64,000 nucleotides of DNA from assembly GCF_003576475.1 (NCBI RefSeq), contig NZ_QWGR01000016.1:1-64000 (forward strand). Reading direction: 5' to 3'. Below are positions 33,097 through 44,502 of the stretch, one piece after another. The translations under genes were made by a program, and so were the position numbers. This DNA is from Maribellus luteus. Lineage in GTDB: Bacteria > Bacteroidota > Bacteroidia > Bacteroidales > Prolixibacteraceae. The notes beneath the pieces were generated by a model. That model searched no databases and was not told where the DNA came from. It saw nothing but the letters and a program-made list of their open reading frames with translations. Positions within the stretch are counted from its first letter, which is position 1, and each line of letters opens with the position of its first letter.

Positions 33097-35208
33097 ATGG
33101 CTAAACAAGATCTGAAATATACAAGGAATATCGGTATCATGGCGCACATCGACGCCGGAAAAACAACCGTTTCAGAAAGGATTCTTTTCTATACTGGTTT
33201 GACTCACCGTTTAGGGGAAACCCACGATGGTTCTGCAACTATGGACTGGATGGAGCAAGAGCAGGAGAGAGGTATTACGATTACTTCGGCTGCAACAACA
33301 ACTTTCTGGAACCACAAAGATATCGAGCACAAAATCAACATCATTGATACTCCCGGACACGTTGACTTTACTGTAGAGGTAGAGCGTTCGCTGAGGATTC
33401 TTGATGGTACTGTGGCTCTTTTCTGTGCCGTTGGTGGTGTAGAAGCACAGTCGGAAACCGTTTGGCGTCAGGCTGAGAAATACGGCGTTCCGAGGATTGC
33501 TTTTGTAAATAAAATGGACCGTCAAGGGGCTGATTTCTTTAATGTATACAACGATATCAAAGAAAAACTCGGTGCGAATCCGGTTCCTGTTCAGATTCCG
33601 ATTGGAGCTGAAGAGAAATTCGAAGGCGTTATCGACCTGGTAGAAATGAAAGCCGTACGTTGGTACGACGACGAAAACACAGGTACAAGATACGCTCTTG
33701 AAGATATTCCTGCTGACCTGGTAGAACAGGCTGAAGAGTGGAAAGAAAAACTGGTTGAATCGGTGGCAGAAGTTGACGATGAGTTGATGGAACGTTATTT
33801 CGAAGATCCGGATTCTATCACCAAAGAAGAAATGCTGGCAGTGATTCGTAAAGCAACTTTGAAAGGAATCATTATTCCGATGTTGTGTGGATCAGCCTTC
33901 AAAAATAAAGGTGTTCAGCGTTTGCTGGATGCTGTTTGCGAATTCTTGCCAAGTCCGTTGGATAAAGGCGAAATCAAAGGTATTAACCCGGACACTGACA
34001 AAGAAGTTGTTCGTACGGCCAATGCTGATGAGCCACTGGCAGCGCTTGCATTTAAAATCGCTACCGACCCGTTTGTAGGTCGTTTGGCTTACATTCGTGT
34101 ATATTCAGGTACTTTGCATGGTGGTGATTCGGTTTTCAATTCACGCACCGGGAAGAAGGAACGTATCTCACGTTTGTACCAGATGCACTCTAACAAGCAG
34201 AATCCGAAAGACGAGATCGAAGCAGGCGATATCTGTGCAGCTGTAGGTTTTAAAGATATTCGTACAGGTGACACTTTGTCTGATATTAAAAACCCAATTG
34301 TACTGGAAAGCATGGATTTCCCGGAACCGGTAATTGGTATCGCTGTAGAGCCAAAGTCACAGAAAGATGTGGACAAACTGTCAAATGGTTTGGCAAAACT
34401 GGCTGAAGAAGATCCAACTTTCGTAGTAAACACTGACCCGGATTCAGGACAGACTGTTATTCGTGGTATGGGTGAGCTTCACCTTGAAATTCTGGTTGAC
34501 CGTTTGAAACGCGAATTCAAAGTAGAATGTAACCAGGGGGCGCCACAGGTTGCTTACAAAGAAGCCATCTCCAATTCGGTTGAATTACGCGAAGTATTCA
34601 AAAAACAAACCGGTGGACGTGGTAAATTTGCTGATATCATCGTTCGTGTTGAACCCGCTCCGGAAGGTCATGTTGGTCTTCAATTCGTTGACGAGGTAAA
34701 AGGTGGACGTATTCCACGCGAATTTATTCCTTCTGTTGAAAAAGGATTTAAAGACGCTCTTTCAAATGGTCCGTTGGCCGGTTTCCCGGTTGACAGCCTG
34801 AAAGTGACACTGCTTGATGGTTCGTTCCACGCGGTTGACTCGGATCAGTTGTCGTTCGAAATTTGTGCCCGTCAGGCATTCAAGAGCGCAACTTCGAAAG
34901 CGAAACCTGTACTGTTGGAACCGATCATGAAACTGGAGATCGTTACTCCGGAAGAATATATGGGTGATATCATTGGCGACCTTAACCGTCGTCGTGGTGA
35001 AGTTGCCGGTATGGAAACAAAAGGTAACGCTAAAGTTATCAATGCAAAAGTACCGCTGTCAGAACAATTTGGTTACGTAACTGTATTGCGTACACTTTCT
35101 TCAGGACGTGCTACTTCTTCAATGGAATTCAGCCATTATCAGGAAGTGCCTCGTAGCCTTGCTGAAAAAGTATTGGCAGAGTGTAATGGAAAAGTTGATT
35201 TATTATAA
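33097..35208 (+). CDS. fusA: Elongation factor G
   Basis: Translocation GTPase of 703 residues, full length for EF-G. GTP-binding motifs are AHIDAGKTT (G1), RGITI (G2), DTPGHVDF (G3) and [10 protein letters not shown] (G4). Domains II-V follow, with the GMGELHLEI segment of domain III and the [10 protein letters not shown] start of domain V. Members of this phylum often carry a second EF-G-like gene elsewhere that specialises in recycling; the position here with rpsL-rpsG supports the translocation role. tuf, which follows fusA in many bacteria, is absent; rpsJ comes next. Confidence 0.97.
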   Translation: MAKQDLKYTRNIGIMAHIDAGKTTVSERILFYTGLTHRLGETHDGSATMDWMEQEQERGITITSAATTTFWNHKDIEHKINIIDTPGHVDFTVEVERSLRILDGTVALFCAVGGVEAQSETVWRQAEKYGVPRIAFVNKMDRQGADFFNVYNDIKEKLGANPVPVQIPIGAEEKFEGVIDLVEMKAVRWYDDENTGTRYALEDIPADLVEQAEEWKEKLVESVAEVDDELMERYFEDPDSITKEEMLAVIRKATLKGIIIPMLCGSAFKNKGVQRLLDAVCEFLPSPLDKGEIKGINPDTDKEVVRTANADEPLAALAFKIATDPFVGRLAYIRVYSGTLHGGDSVFNSRTGKKERISRLYQMHSNKQNPKDEIEAGDICAAVGFKDIRTGDTLSDIKNPIVLESMDFPEPVIGIAVEPKSQKDVDKLSNGLAKLAEEDPTFVVNTDPDSGQTVIRGMGELHLEILVDRLKREFKVECNQGAPQVAYKEAISNSVELREVFKKQTGGRGKFADIIVRVEPAPEGHVGLQFVDEVKGGRIPREFIPSVEKGFKDALSNGPLAGFPVDSLKVTLLDGSFHAVDSDQLSFEICARQAFKSATSKAKPVLLEPIMKLEIVTPEEYMGDIIGDLNRRRGEVAGMETKGNAKVINAKVPLSEQFGYVTVLRTLSSGRATSSMEFSHYQEVPRSLAEKVLAECNGKVDLL

Positions 35209-35229
35209 TAATTATAACAATTTTCTCTT

Positions 35230-35535
35230 ATGAGTCAGAAGATCAGGATTAAGCTGAAATCGTACGATCACAACTTGGTGGACAAGTCGGCTGAGAAAAT
35301 CGTTAAAACCGTAAAAACTACGGGTGCTGTAGTAAGTGGTCCTATTCCACTTCCTACTCACCGCAGGGTTTTCACAGTTTTGCGTTCAACCTTCGTAAAT
35401 AAAAAATCGAGGGAACAATTTCAGTTGTCTTCATACAAACGTTTGATCGACATCTACAGCTCAACCGCAAAAACAATTGACGCATTAATGAAGCTGGAAC
35501 TTCCCAGTGGCGTCGAAGTAGAAATTAAAGTTTGA
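35230..35535 (+). CDS. rpsJ: 30S ribosomal protein S10
   Basis: Small-subunit head protein and transcription antitermination partner (NusE), 101 residues. The [21 protein letters not shown] start and the [18 protein letters not shown] loop are characteristic. It starts the S10 gene group, here fused directly to the str group 21 bases after fusA, without a promoter visible in between. Confidence 0.98.
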   Translation: MSQKIRIKLKSYDHNLVDKSAEKIVKTVKTTGAVVSGPIPLPTHRRVFTVLRSTFVNKKSREQFQLSSYKRLIDIYSSTAKTIDALMKLELPSGVEVEIKV

Positions 35536-35556
35536 TAATCTAAAGTAGTCGAAAAA

Positions 35557-36186
35557 ATGGCTGGTATTATTGGAAAAAAAATCGGAATGACATCCGTATT
35601 CAGTGTTGAGGGGAAAAACATCCCATGCACTGTGATTGAGGCCGGACCTTGTGTTGTTACACAAGTGAAGACCCAAGAGACCGACGGCTACGAAGCGCTT
35701 CAGTTAGCTTATGGCGACAAAAAAGACAAGCACGCCACCAAAGCAGAAGTAGGGCACTTTAAAAAGGCCGGAACTTCGCCAAAGCGCAAAGTAGTAGAGT
35801 TTCATAACACCTATCAGGAAGAGTTTGAACTCGGACAGGAAATCGACGTAACTATTTTCCAGGAAAAAGATTACGTTGATATCGTTGGAGTATCAAAAGG
35901 AAAAGGCTTCCAGGGCGTAGTTAAAAGACACAATTTCCGTGGGGTAAACGATGCCACACACGGTCAGCACAACAGGCTGAGAGCACCCGGTTCTATCGGA
36001 GCTTCTTCATGGCCTTCACGTGTTTTCAAAGGAATGCGCATGGCAGGTAGAGACGGTAACAAAACCGTAACTATCGAAAACCTGGAAGTATTGAAAGTAA
36101 TTCCTGAGAAGAATGTAATTGTGGTAAAAGGTTCAGTACCTGGAGCCAAAGGTTCATACATAATTATTAGAAAGCAATGGAACTAA
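35557..36186 (+). CDS. rplC: 50S ribosomal protein L3
   Basis: Early-assembly large-subunit protein of 209 residues near the peptidyl-transferase centre. [13 protein letters not shown] at the start and the [31 protein letters not shown] loop identify it; the glutamine in HGQ is the residue methylated in many bacteria. Its last 10 bases overlap the start of rplD, implying coupled translation. Confidence 0.98.
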   Translation: MAGIIGKKIGMTSVFSVEGKNIPCTVIEAGPCVVTQVKTQETDGYEALQLAYGDKKDKHATKAEVGHFKKAGTSPKRKVVEFHNTYQEEFELGQEIDVTIFQEKDYVDIVGVSKGKGFQGVVKRHNFRGVNDATHGQHNRLRAPGSIGASSWPSRVFKGMRMAGRDGNKTVTIENLEVLKVIPEKNVIVVKGSVPGAKGSYIIIRKQWN

Positions 36187-36806
36187 GCGTACTGAATATA
36201 GAAGGAAAAGAGACCGGAAGAAAAGTCACTTTAAGCGACCAGATTTTCGGTATTGAGCCCAGCGACCACGCCATTTATTTGGATGTAAAACAATACATGG
36301 CAAATCAGCGCCAGGGAACAAGCAAGAGCAAGGAACGTGGTGAGATTGCCGGAAGTACCCGTAAAATCAAACGTCAGAAAGGAACCGGTACTGCACGTGC
36401 AGGTAGCATTAAGTCGCCTGTATTCCGTGGTGGTGGTACAATTTTTGGCCCGCGTCCGCGTACTTATGGCTTCAAGCTGAACAAAAAAGTGAAGCAATTG
36501 GCCCGTAAATCGGCTTTGACTTACAAAGCAAGCGAAAAAAGCATTTTGGTTTTGGAAGATTTCAATTTCGAAGCTCCAAAAACAAAAGAAATGGTAGCCT
36601 TGAAAAGCAATCTGCAAATAGCTGAAAAAAAGGCACTTTTCGTTTTACCGGCTGAAAATAATAACATATATTTGTCCTCCAGAAATTTACAGGACGTATC
36701 GGTTGTAACTGCTTCTGAGTTAAATACTTATCAGATTCTTAACGCAAAAACAATTGTACTTTGTGAAGGATCTGTTGCGAAAATTGAAGAAGCATTTAAA
36801 CTTTAA
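36177..36806 (+). CDS. rplD: 50S ribosomal protein L4
   Basis: Exit-tunnel protein of 209 residues. The extended loop with [32 protein letters not shown] and the [15 protein letters not shown] stretch lines the tunnel constriction, where macrolide-resistance changes occur in other species. In enterobacteria L4 also controls its own S10 operon; no comparable leader is recognised here. Overlaps rplC by 10 bases. Confidence 0.98.
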   Translation: MELSVLNIEGKETGRKVTLSDQIFGIEPSDHAIYLDVKQYMANQRQGTSKSKERGEIAGSTRKIKRQKGTGTARAGSIKSPVFRGGGTIFGPRPRTYGFKLNKKVKQLARKSALTYKASEKSILVLEDFNFEAPKTKEMVALKSNLQIAEKKALFVLPAENNNIYLSSRNLQDVSVVTASELNTYQILNAKTIVLCEGSVAKIEEAFKL

Positions 36807-36818
36807 CGGAAAAAGAAG

Positions 36819-37109
36819 ATGGATATTTTAGTAAAACCATTAGTTACAGAAAAAATGACCGACCAGTCGGAGCGTTTTAACCGTTACGGTTTTGTGGTAG
36901 ATCGCAGAGCAAGTAAACCGCAAATTAAAAAGGCCGTTGAAAGCCTTTATAATGTGACGGTTGAAAATGTGAATACCATGGTTTATGGCGGCAAAGTGAA
37001 ATCGAGATATACCAAAGGCGGTATCATCACCGGAAAAACATCTGCTTACAAAAAAGCAATTGTTACTTTGGTAGAAGGAGATAGTATTGACTTTTATAGT
37101 AATATCTAA
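36819..37109 (+). CDS. rplW: 50S ribosomal protein L23
   Basis: Large-subunit protein of 96 residues at the tunnel exit, a docking site for trigger factor and signal recognition particle. ILVKPLVTEKM at the start and the KPQIKKAVESLYNVTVENVNTM segment identify it. It lies 12 bases after rplD and 6 bases before rplB. Confidence 0.97.
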   Translation: MDILVKPLVTEKMTDQSERFNRYGFVVDRRASKPQIKKAVESLYNVTVENVNTMVYGGKVKSRYTKGGIITGKTSAYKKAIVTLVEGDSIDFYSNI

Positions 37110-37115
37110 TATAAA

Positions 37116-37940
<825 letters not shown>

Positions 37941-37955
37941 TAAAGAGGAATAATT

Positions 37956-38225
37956 ATGAGTCGTTCATTAAAAAAAGGTCCTTTTATCGATTTCAAGCTT
38001 GAAAACAAGGTGTTGGCGATGAATGATACCAACAAAAAATCGGTAGTGAAAACATGGGCCAGGGCATCAGTAATTTCTCCTGACTTTGTAGGACATACTA
38101 TTGCAGTACATAACGGAAACAAGTTTATCCCGGTTTACGTCACCGAAAACATGGTGGGACACCGTTTGGGTGAATTTGCTCCGACCCGCACTTTCAGGGG
38201 GCATGCTGGTAATAAGAAAAGATAA
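37956..38225 (+). CDS. rpsS: 30S ribosomal protein S19
   Basis: Small-subunit head protein of 89 residues forming a complex with S13. [15 protein letters not shown] and the [18 protein letters not shown] end are diagnostic. Standard order rplB-rpsS-rplV is kept. Confidence 0.98.
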   Translation: MSRSLKKGPFIDFKLENKVLAMNDTNKKSVVKTWARASVISPDFVGHTIAVHNGNKFIPVYVTENMVGHRLGEFAPTRTFRGHAGNKKR

Positions 38226-38253
38226 GGCATTTAAAATTTAAAAAGTAAGTACA

Positions 38254-38673
38254 ATGGGTGCCAGAAAAAGACTAGCAGCTGAAAAAAGAAAAGAAGAAAA
38301 AAAGCAACAATATTTTGCTGTTTTAAAAAACTGCCCAACCTCTCCTCGTAAGATGAGACTGGTGGCCGATATGATTCGTGGCATGGAGGTAAACAAAGCG
38401 CTCGACGTTTTGAAATTCTCTTCGAAGGAAGCATCAGGCAGGGTAGAGAAACTTCTGCTTTCAGCCATTGCCAATTGGCAGGCTAAAAACGAAGGAGTTC
38501 GTTTAGAAGAAAGTGAACTTTATGTATCTCGAATCATGGTTGATTCAGGTCGTATTCTGAAGAGATTACGTCCGGCTCCCCAGGGCCGTGCTCACCGTAT
38601 CAGAAAACGTTCCAACCATGTAACGATTTACGTAGATAGTAAAGAAAGTGTTGTTGAAGAAAATCTTAATTAA
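38254..38673 (+). CDS. rplV: 50S ribosomal protein L22
   Basis: Exit-tunnel protein of 139 residues. The [17 protein letters not shown] core and the [20 protein letters not shown] hairpin loop that reaches into the tunnel are clear. The N-terminus ([19 protein letters not shown]) is a basic extension of about 20 residues relative to the shortest homologues, as I recall for this phylum. Confidence 0.97.
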   Translation: MGARKRLAAEKRKEEKKQQYFAVLKNCPTSPRKMRLVADMIRGMEVNKALDVLKFSSKEASGRVEKLLLSAIANWQAKNEGVRLEESELYVSRIMVDSGRILKRLRPAPQGRAHRIRKRSNHVTIYVDSKESVVEENLN

Positions 38674-38678
38674 TACAG

Positions 38679-39404
38679 ATGGGACAAAAAGTAAATCCGA
38701 TAGCAAATCGTTTGGGATTCATCAAAGGATGGGACTCAAATTGGTTCGGTGGTGACAATTATGGCGACAAGCTGGTGGAAGACCAGAAGATCAGGAAATA
38801 CCTGAACGCTCGTTTAGCCAAAGCCAGCATCTCAAGAATCGTTATTGAACGTACCTTGAAGCTGATTACCATCACCGTTCATACTTCACGTCCGGGTATT
38901 ATTATTGGTAAAGGCGGTCAGGAAGTTGACAAACTGAAAGAAGAGCTGAAAAAACTTACCAGTAAAGAGGTACAGATCAACATTTTCGAGATCAAACGTC
39001 CTGAACTCGATGCTAAGATCGTAGCAAGTAACATTGCACGTCAGATCGAAGGTAAGATTGCTTACCGCAGGGCAGTGAAAATGGCCATCGCATCCACCAT
39101 GAGAATGGGAGCCGAAGGAATCAAAGTATTGGTTTCAGGTAGGTTGAATGGTGCAGAAATGGCGCGCTCTGAGATGTATAAAGACGGCCGTACACCGCTT
39201 CACACTTTGCGTGCCGATATCGACTACGCATTAGCAGAAGCCCTGACTAAAACCGGTTTAATCGGTGTGAAAGTCTGGATTTGTAAAGGCATGGTTTATG
39301 GAAATCGCGACCTTTCTCCAAACGTAGGACAGAAATCATCTGGACGTCCTGCACCTGGTGGACATAAAGGCGGCGGCGGTAACCGTAGAGGTAGAAGAAA
39401 ATAG
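38679..39404 (+). CDS. rpsC: 30S ribosomal protein S3
   Basis: Small-subunit protein of 241 residues at the mRNA entry site. It has an N-terminal KH domain with [11 protein letters not shown] and a C-terminal domain ending in a Gly/Arg-rich tail ([18 protein letters not shown]). It begins 5 bases after rpl[15 protein letters not shown] is the canonical start. Confidence 0.98.
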   Translation: MGQKVNPIANRLGFIKGWDSNWFGGDNYGDKLVEDQKIRKYLNARLAKASISRIVIERTLKLITITVHTSRPGIIIGKGGQEVDKLKEELKKLTSKEVQINIFEIKRPELDAKIVASNIARQIEGKIAYRRAVKMAIASTMRMGAEGIKVLVSGRLNGAEMARSEMYKDGRTPLHTLRADIDYALAEALTKTGLIGVKVWICKGMVYGNRDLSPNVGQKSSGRPAPGGHKGGGGNRRGRRK

Positions 39405-39432
39405 TGGTATAACACTCACAATCTGAAAAAGA

Positions 39433-39855
39433 ATGTTACAGCCGAAAAAAGTAAAATTTAGAAGAGTACAGAAGGGCCGAATGAAAGGTAACGCTCAGCG
39501 CGGTACTGAATTGGCATTTGGTTCATTTGGAATAAAGACGTTGGAAGAGACCTGGATTACCGGTCGCCAGATCGAAGCGGCGAGGGTTGCGGTAACACGT
39601 CATATGCAACGTCGTGGTCAAATATGGATCAGAATTTTCCCCGATAAACCTATTACCAAAAAACCTGCGGAAGTACGTATGGGTAAAGGTAAAGGTGCTC
39701 CTGAGGCATTTGTTGCTCCGGTATCTCCGGGTCGCATAATCATCGAAGCAGAAGGCGTGCCATTCGCAATGGCAAAAGAAGCTTTGAGATTGGCAGCTCA
39801 GAAACTTCCGGTAAAAACAAAATTTGTGGTTAGACGTGATTATGTTGAAGAATAA
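39433..39855 (+). CDS. rplP: 50S ribosomal protein L16
   Basis: Protein of 140 residues that organises the aminoacyl-tRNA site of the large subunit. [19 protein letters not shown] and the [29 protein letters not shown] stretch are diagnostic. Lies 28 bases after rpsC and 13 bases before rpmC. Confidence 0.98.
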   Translation: MLQPKKVKFRRVQKGRMKGNAQRGTELAFGSFGIKTLEETWITGRQIEAARVAVTRHMQRRGQIWIRIFPDKPITKKPAEVRMGKGKGAPEAFVAPVSPGRIIIEAEGVPFAMAKEALRLAAQKLPVKTKFVVRRDYVEE

Positions 39856-39868
39856 AATTTGGTGAATC

Positions 39869-40072
39869 ATGAAAATTACTGAAATCAAAGAATTGACGAG
39901 CAAAGAGATCGTCGAAAGGTTACAGTCCGAAAAGGAAACCTTGGTTCGCCTAAGACTTAACCACGCAGTTTCTCCGCTTGAGAACACTAATAAACTTAGA
40001 GAAAGCAAGCAGACAATTGCACGGTTGAATACTGTTCTTCGCGAAAGAGAATTAAACGAAAATCAGAATTAA
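39869..40072 (+). CDS. rpmC: 50S ribosomal protein L29
   Basis: Two-helix protein of 67 residues near the tunnel exit. Features are the ELTSKEIVERLQSEKETLVRLRLNHAVSPLEN core and a C-terminal REL helix end. Usual neighbour of rplP and rpsQ. Confidence 0.95.
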   Translation: MKITEIKELTSKEIVERLQSEKETLVRLRLNHAVSPLENTNKLRESKQTIARLNTVLRERELNENQN

Positions 40073-40078
40073 TCAACG

Positions 40079-40345
40079 ATGGAAGAAAATAAATCAAGAA
40101 ATCTCAGGAAAGAGAGAATCGGGATCGTTGTCAGTGATAAGATGGACAAATCGATTGTGGTGGCTGAAAAACGTAAAGTAAAGCACCCGATCTATGGTAA
40201 GTTCGTTAATAAAACGACCAAATTCCATGTCCATGATGAGAAAAATGATTGCCACGTAGGTGATGTTGTAAGGATTATGGAAACACGTCCTTTAAGCAAA
40301 ACCAAATGCTGGCGAGTAGTTGAAGTAATTGAAAGAGCGAAGTAA
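40079..40345 (+). CDS. rpsQ: 30S ribosomal protein S17
   Basis: Primary 16S rRNA-binding protein with an OB fold, 88 residues. [32 protein letters not shown] is characteristic, with the [22 protein letters not shown] end. It is 6 bases after rpmC and 2 bases before rplN. Confidence 0.97.
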   Translation: MEENKSRNLRKERIGIVVSDKMDKSIVVAEKRKVKHPIYGKFVNKTTKFHVHDEKNDCHVGDVVRIMETRPLSKTKCWRVVEVIERAK

Positions 40346-40347
40346 TC

Positions 40348-40713
40348 ATGATACAACAAGAATCAAGATGTTCGGTAGCCGATAACAGTGGCGCAAAAGA
40401 AGTTCTTTGTATTCGTGTATTAGGCGGAACAAGGAAACGCTATGCTTCTGTAGGCGACACGGTAGTGGTTACTGTGAAAAGTGCATTGCCAAACGGCGGT
40501 ATCAAAAAAGGTACTGTGTCGAAAGCAATTGTTGTACGTACTAAAAAGGAAATTCGTCGCCAGGATGGATCTTACATCCGTTTCGACGATAACGCAGTAG
40601 TACTGTTAAACAACGCCGGCGAGATGCGTGGAACACGTATTTTCGGGCCAATCGCACGTGAATTGCGCGAGAAGAATATGAAAATTGTTTCACTCGCACC
40701 TGAAGTACTGTAA
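40348..40713 (+). CDS. rplN: 50S ribosomal protein L14
   Basis: Large-subunit interface protein of 121 residues; binds silencing factor RsfS in other bacteria. [27 protein letters not shown] and the [14 protein letters not shown] signature are clear. First of the spc-type gene series here. Confidence 0.98.
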   Translation: MIQQESRCSVADNSGAKEVLCIRVLGGTRKRYASVGDTVVVTVKSALPNGGIKKGTVSKAIVVRTKKEIRRQDGSYIRFDDNAVVLLNNAGEMRGTRIFGPIARELREKNMKIVSLAPEVL

Positions 40714-40730
40714 TTAGAAAAAAGCTCAAA

Positions 40731-41054
40731 ATGCAGAAAAAGTTACACATAAAAAAAGGTGACACTGTGGTTGTGATTACTGGCAACGACAAAGGCCGTA
40801 AAGGTCGCGTGTTGGAAGTAATCCGTAAAACCGACAGAGCAATTGTAGAAGGTGTAAACATGATCAAGAAACATACCAAGCCTAACGCGAAATCGCCGCA
40901 GGGAGGTATTATTGAACAGGAAGCACCAGTGCACATTTCCAACCTTATGTTGGTTGATCCAAAATCAGGACAAGCAACGCGAGTGGGAAGGAAATTGAAT
41001 GACGATGGTAAATTAGTTCGTATTTCGAAAAAATCAGGAGAGGAGATTAAGTAA
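40731..41054 (+). CDS. rplX: 50S ribosomal protein L24
   Basis: Assembly initiator of the large subunit, 107 residues, with the KOW motif [23 protein letters not shown] near its start. Its stop codon overlaps the first base of the rplE start (TAATG), giving tight translational coupling. Confidence 0.97.
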   Translation: MQKKLHIKKGDTVVVITGNDKGRKGRVLEVIRKTDRAIVEGVNMIKKHTKPNAKSPQGGIIEQEAPVHISNLMLVDPKSGQATRVGRKLNDDGKLVRISKKSGEEIK

Positions 41055-41611
41055 TGGCTTACGTACCAACTCTTAAAAAGAAATATCAGGAAGAAATTGT
41101 ACCTGCCCTAAAGAAAGAGTTCGATTACTCTTCTGTAATGCAGGTTCCTAAATTGGAAAAAATAGTTCTCAACCAAGGTGTTGGAGCCGCAATCGCCGAT
41201 AAAAAGCTGATTGATGTAGCTCAAACCGAAATGACAAAAATTGCCGGTCAAAAGGCCGTACTAACCTTGTCAAAGAAGGACATCTCCAATTTCAAATTGA
41301 GAAAGAAAATGCCTATTGGTGTTCGCGTAACTTTGCGCCGTAACCAAATGTATGAGTTCCTGGATCGCTTGATCGCTGTGGCACTGCCACGTATCCGCGA
41401 CTTCAAAGGAATTGAAAGCAAAATGGACGGGCAAGGTAACTACACATTAGGTGTTCCGGAACAGATTATTTTCCCTGAGATCGTGCTTGACAAAGTAAGC
41501 AAGATCAACGGAATGAATATTACCTTTGTCACTTCTGCAAATACCGACGAAGAAGGATTTGCTTTGTTGAAAGAATTAGGTTTACCATTTAAAAACGTAA
41601 AAAAGAACTAA
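41054..41611 (+). CDS. rplE: 50S ribosomal protein L5
   Basis: Binds 5S rRNA in the central protuberance; 185 residues. [16 protein letters not shown] and the [28 protein letters not shown] segment, with the DFKGI motif, identify it. It shares a base with the rplX stop codon and precedes rpsN by 3 bases. Confidence 0.98.
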   Translation: MAYVPTLKKKYQEEIVPALKKEFDYSSVMQVPKLEKIVLNQGVGAAIADKKLIDVAQTEMTKIAGQKAVLTLSKKDISNFKLRKKMPIGVRVTLRRNQMYEFLDRLIAVALPRIRDFKGIESKMDGQGNYTLGVPEQIIFPEIVLDKVSKINGMNITFVTSANTDEEGFALLKELGLPFKNVKKN

Positions 41612-41614
41612 GCA

Positions 41615-41884
41615 ATGGCTAAGGAATCAATGAAAGCACGCGAAGTTAAACGTGCAAAATTAGTTGAGAAATATGCCGAAAAACGTGCCAGGCTGAAAGA
41701 AGAAGGCGACTATGTTGGTTTGCAGAAACTTCCTAAAAATTCGTCTAAAATTCGTTTGCACAACCGTTGCAAACTAACCGGACGTCCGAAAGGATACATG
41801 CGCCAATTCGGTATCAGCAGGATTGATTTTAGGGAAATGGCCTCTAATGGTTTGATCCCCGGAGTTAAAAAGGCAAGTTGGTAA
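41615..41884 (+). CDS. rpsN: 30S ribosomal protein S14, zinc-free type
   Basis: Small-subunit head protein of 89 residues, the longer form. [29 protein letters not shown] is diagnostic. It has a single cysteine, so the four-cysteine zinc site of the short form is missing, which makes it independent of zinc supply. Confidence 0.97.
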   Translation: MAKESMKAREVKRAKLVEKYAEKRARLKEEGDYVGLQKLPKNSSKIRLHNRCKLTGRPKGYMRQFGISRIDFREMASNGLIPGVKKASW

Positions 41885-41903
41885 TCGTTAAAAAACTTGA
41901 GAA

Positions 41904-42311
41904 ATGAGTAAAGTAACAGATCCAATAGCAGATTATCTGACAAGGGTAAGAAATGCAATCATGGCTAAACACCGTGTGGTTGATATTCCTGCTTCAAACA
42001 TGAAAAAGGAAATAACAAAATTGTTGAAAGACAAAGGTTATATCCTGAATTACAAATTCGAAGAAGAAGTGGGTTACCAGGGAAACATTAAGATTGCATT
42101 GAAATACAATCCGGAGACAAAAGTATCTGCAATTAAAGCGTTAGAACGCGTAAGTAAACCAGGTTTGCGTCAGTATTGTGATAGCACAAGTATTCCACGC
42201 GTACTAAATGGTTTAGGCATAGCAATTATCTCTACCTCAAAAGGTGTTATCACCGATAAAGAGGCTCGCGAGCTGAATGTAGGTGGAGAAGTTTTATGTT
42301 ACGTATATTAA
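41904..42311 (+). CDS. rpsH: 30S ribosomal protein S8
   Basis: Central-domain organiser of 16S rRNA, 135 residues. [17 protein letters not shown] at the start and the [33 protein letters not shown] end are characteristic. In enterobacteria S8 represses the spc operon; no matching site was identified here. Confidence 0.98.
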   Translation: MSKVTDPIADYLTRVRNAIMAKHRVVDIPASNMKKEITKLLKDKGYILNYKFEEEVGYQGNIKIALKYNPETKVSAIKALERVSKPGLRQYCDSTSIPRVLNGLGIAIISTSKGVITDKEARELNVGGEVLCYVY

Positions 42312-42326
42312 AAAGGAGGAACGGTC

Positions 42327-42887
42327 ATGTCAAGAATAGGTAAATTACCCATTACAATTCCTGCCGGAGTAGAAGTTAAAGTGAGCGACGAGAACGTTGT
42401 GAGCGTTAAAGGACCTCTGGGAGAATTGTTTCAAAAAGTTGACCCGACTATTGAAGTTGCCGTCGAAGACGGACAAGTCAATGTGAAAAGGGGCAGCGAT
42501 GCAAAACGTGAAAAGTCGATGCATGGACTATACCGCGCTCTGGTGAACAATATGGTAGAAGGTGTATCAAAAGGATACGAATTGAAACTCGAACTTGTTG
42601 GGGTTGGATATCGTGTTGAATTGATGCCCGATAACGTACTCGACCTTGTGTTGGGTTTCGCTCACCATACTTACATCCAGCTTCCTTCTGAAATAAAAGT
42701 TGAAGCATTATCTGATAAACGTAGCAACCCGACTATTACCCTGAAGTGTCACGATAAACAATTGATTGGTCAGGCTGCCGCAAAAATCAGATCGTTCCGT
42801 AAACCTGAACCATATAAAGGTAAAGGTATTAAGTTTGTTGGCGAAGTACTGAGACGTAAAGCTGGTAAAGCAGCCGGGAAAAAATAA
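42327..42887 (+). CDS. rplF: 50S ribosomal protein L6
   Basis: Protein of 186 residues near the elongation-factor binding site. MSRIGKLPITIPAGVEV starts it, and the KPEPYKGKGIKFVGEVLRRKAGKAAGK end is diagnostic. An AGGAGG sequence at about 42314-42319 lies 8 bases before the start, a strong Shine-Dalgarno match, unusual for this phylum. Confidence 0.97.
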   Translation: MSRIGKLPITIPAGVEVKVSDENVVSVKGPLGELFQKVDPTIEVAVEDGQVNVKRGSDAKREKSMHGLYRALVNNMVEGVSKGYELKLELVGVGYRVELMPDNVLDLVLGFAHHTYIQLPSEIKVEALSDKRSNPTITLKCHDKQLIGQAAAKIRSFRKPEPYKGKGIKFVGEVLRRKAGKAAGKK

Positions 42888-42908
42888 TATCTAAAAAGAT
42901 TCATTATT

Positions 42909-43265
42909 ATGGCATTAACAAAAGTTCAAAGGCGAGCAAGAATAAAAAGCCGCGTACGTACAGTTGTTTCCGGCACAGCAGAACGTCCAAGATTGAGTGT
43001 TTTCAGAAGTAACAAACAGATCTACGCTCAACTGATTGATGATGTACAAGGAACAACTTTATGCGCTGCTTCTTCATCCGACAAGGCAATTATTGCTGCT
43101 GCCGGAACAAAAACAGAAAAAGCAGCACTGGTAGGAAAAGCTGTAGCTGAGAAAGCGATCGCAGCTGGTATTACTGAAGTTGTGTTCGATAGAAATGGTT
43201 ATTTATACCACGGAAGAGTTAAACAATTAGCTGATGCTGCCCGCGAAGGTGGCCTTAAATTCTAA
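42909..43265 (+). CDS. rplR: 50S ribosomal protein L18
   Basis: 5S rRNA-binding protein of 118 residues. [20 protein letters not shown] and the [28 protein letters not shown] end identify it. Standard position between rplF and rpsE. Confidence 0.97.
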   Translation: MALTKVQRRARIKSRVRTVVSGTAERPRLSVFRSNKQIYAQLIDDVQGTTLCAASSSDKAIIAAAGTKTEKAALVGKAVAEKAIAAGITEVVFDRNGYLYHGRVKQLADAAREGGLKF

Positions 43266-43271
43266 GATATC

Positions 43272-43787
43272 ATGGCGAAAGTAAGTAACAAAGTAAAAAC
43301 GAGCGACCTGGAATTAAAAGACAGGTTGGTAGCCATTAATCGTGTAACCAAAGTAACAAAAGGTGGACGTACATTCAGTTTCTCTGCCATTGTTGTAGTG
43401 GGCGACGAAAAAGGAATCGTAGGATGGGGCCTTGGAAAAGCAAGCGAAGTAACAACTGCGATTTCGAAAGGTGTAGATGCAGCTAAAAAGAACCTCGTGA
43501 AAATTCCGGTAATTAACGGAACAATTCCTCACGAACAGACAGCCAAATTTGGTGGAGCCGACGTATTACTGAAGCCTGCCACATCGGGTACCGGAGTAAA
43601 AGCCGGTGGTGCGATGCGCGCAGTACTTGAGAGTGTTGGTATTCACGACATCCTGGCTAAGTCAAAAGGCTCTTCCAACCCACATAACCTGGTAAAAGCA
43701 ACTATGGCTGCTTTGCTTGAAATGAGGGATGCATATACAGTAGCCCAACACAGAGGTGTTTCATTAGAAAAAGTTTTTAAAGGATAA
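43272..43787 (+). CDS. rpsE: 30S ribosomal protein S5
   Basis: Decoding-fidelity protein of 171 residues. [21 protein letters not shown] (double-stranded-RNA-binding part) and the [19 protein letters not shown] segment are present. Starts 6 bases after rplR and ends 6 bases before rpmD. Confidence 0.97.
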   Translation: MAKVSNKVKTSDLELKDRLVAINRVTKVTKGGRTFSFSAIVVVGDEKGIVGWGLGKASEVTTAISKGVDAAKKNLVKIPVINGTIPHEQTAKFGGADVLLKPATSGTGVKAGGAMRAVLESVGIHDILAKSKGSSNPHNLVKATMAALLEMRDAYTVAQHRGVSLEKVFKG

Positions 43788-43793
43788 CACGTT

Positions 43794-43976
43794 ATGGCTA
43801 AGCTAAAAATTACACAAGTAAAAAGCAGTATCGGTTCAACAAAACGCCAAAAGGCAACACTTGAGGCATTGGGATTAACCAAACTCAATAATCCGGTTGA
43901 ACACGAAGCTACTCCTCAAATTGTTGGCATGGTTAACAAGTTGAGACATTTAATTAGTGTTGAAGAAGTTAAGTAA
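43794..43976 (+). CDS. rpmD: 50S ribosomal protein L30
   Basis: Small large-subunit protein of 60 residues. KLKITQVKSSIGSTKRQKATLEALGL and the MVNKLRHLISVEEVK end are characteristic. The following 73-base gap to rplO carries a strong hairpin (43987-44016). Confidence 0.95.
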   Translation: MAKLKITQVKSSIGSTKRQKATLEALGLTKLNNPVEHEATPQIVGMVNKLRHLISVEEVK

Positions 43977-43986
43977 TATTTCAAAC

Positions 43987-44016
43987 ATTGGAACAGGCCT
44001 TTGGGCCTTGTTCCAA
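43987..44016 (+). promoter_or_regulatory. Hairpin in the rpmD-rplO gap
   Basis: ATTGGAACAGGCC pairs with GGCCTTGTTCCAAT around a short loop, with one bulged base. No T-run follows, so it is more likely an mRNA-processing, stabilising or protein-binding site than a terminator. It sits in one of the few wide gaps of the ribosomal cluster. Confidence 0.5.
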
Positions 44017-44049
44017 TTGTTGAAAGAAACATTTTAATCATAATATATT

Positions 44050-44496
44050 ATGAATTTAAATAACTTACAACCTGCTGAAGGTGCGACTAAACAGTCGAAA
44101 CGCATAGGTCGTGGACAAGGATCAGGACGTGGTGGAACATCTACTCGTGGTCATAAAGGTGCCAAGTCGCGTTCAGGTTATTCAAGGAAAATCGGTTTCG
44201 AAGGTGGTCAGATGCCTTTGCAACGTGTTGTTCCTAAATCGGGTTTTAAAAACATCAACCGCGTTGAATACAAAGCTATCAACCTGGATGTGGTGGAAAA
44301 CGTGGCCGTAAAAAATAACCTAACCGAAATCGACAAACAGGCCTTAATCGAAGCAGGTATCGCGTCGAAAAACGACAAGATCAAAATTCTTGGTGGCGGA
44401 ACTTTAACTAAAAAACTGAACGTTAAAGCTGACGCATTTTCGAAAAGCGCGAAAGAGGCAATAGAAAAATTAGAAGGAACCACTGAAATACTTTAA
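44050..44496 (+). CDS. rplO: 50S ribosomal protein L15
   Basis: Late-assembly protein of 148 residues. The Gly/Arg-rich N-terminal part (RIGRGQGSGRGGTSTRGHKGAKSRSG) and FEGGQMPLQRVVPKSGFKN are diagnostic. It precedes secY by 6 bases, the usual order. Confidence 0.97.
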   Translation: MNLNNLQPAEGATKQSKRIGRGQGSGRGGTSTRGHKGAKSRSGYSRKIGFEGGQMPLQRVVPKSGFKNINRVEYKAINLDVVENVAVKNNLTEIDKQALIEAGIASKNDKIKILGGGTLTKKLNVKADAFSKSAKEAIEKLEGTTEIL

Positions 44497-44502
44497 ACCG
44501 TA

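Noticed and set aside
43987-44016. Terminator splitting the ribosomal cluster
   Set aside because: The hairpin has no T-run and genes continue in the same direction right after it.
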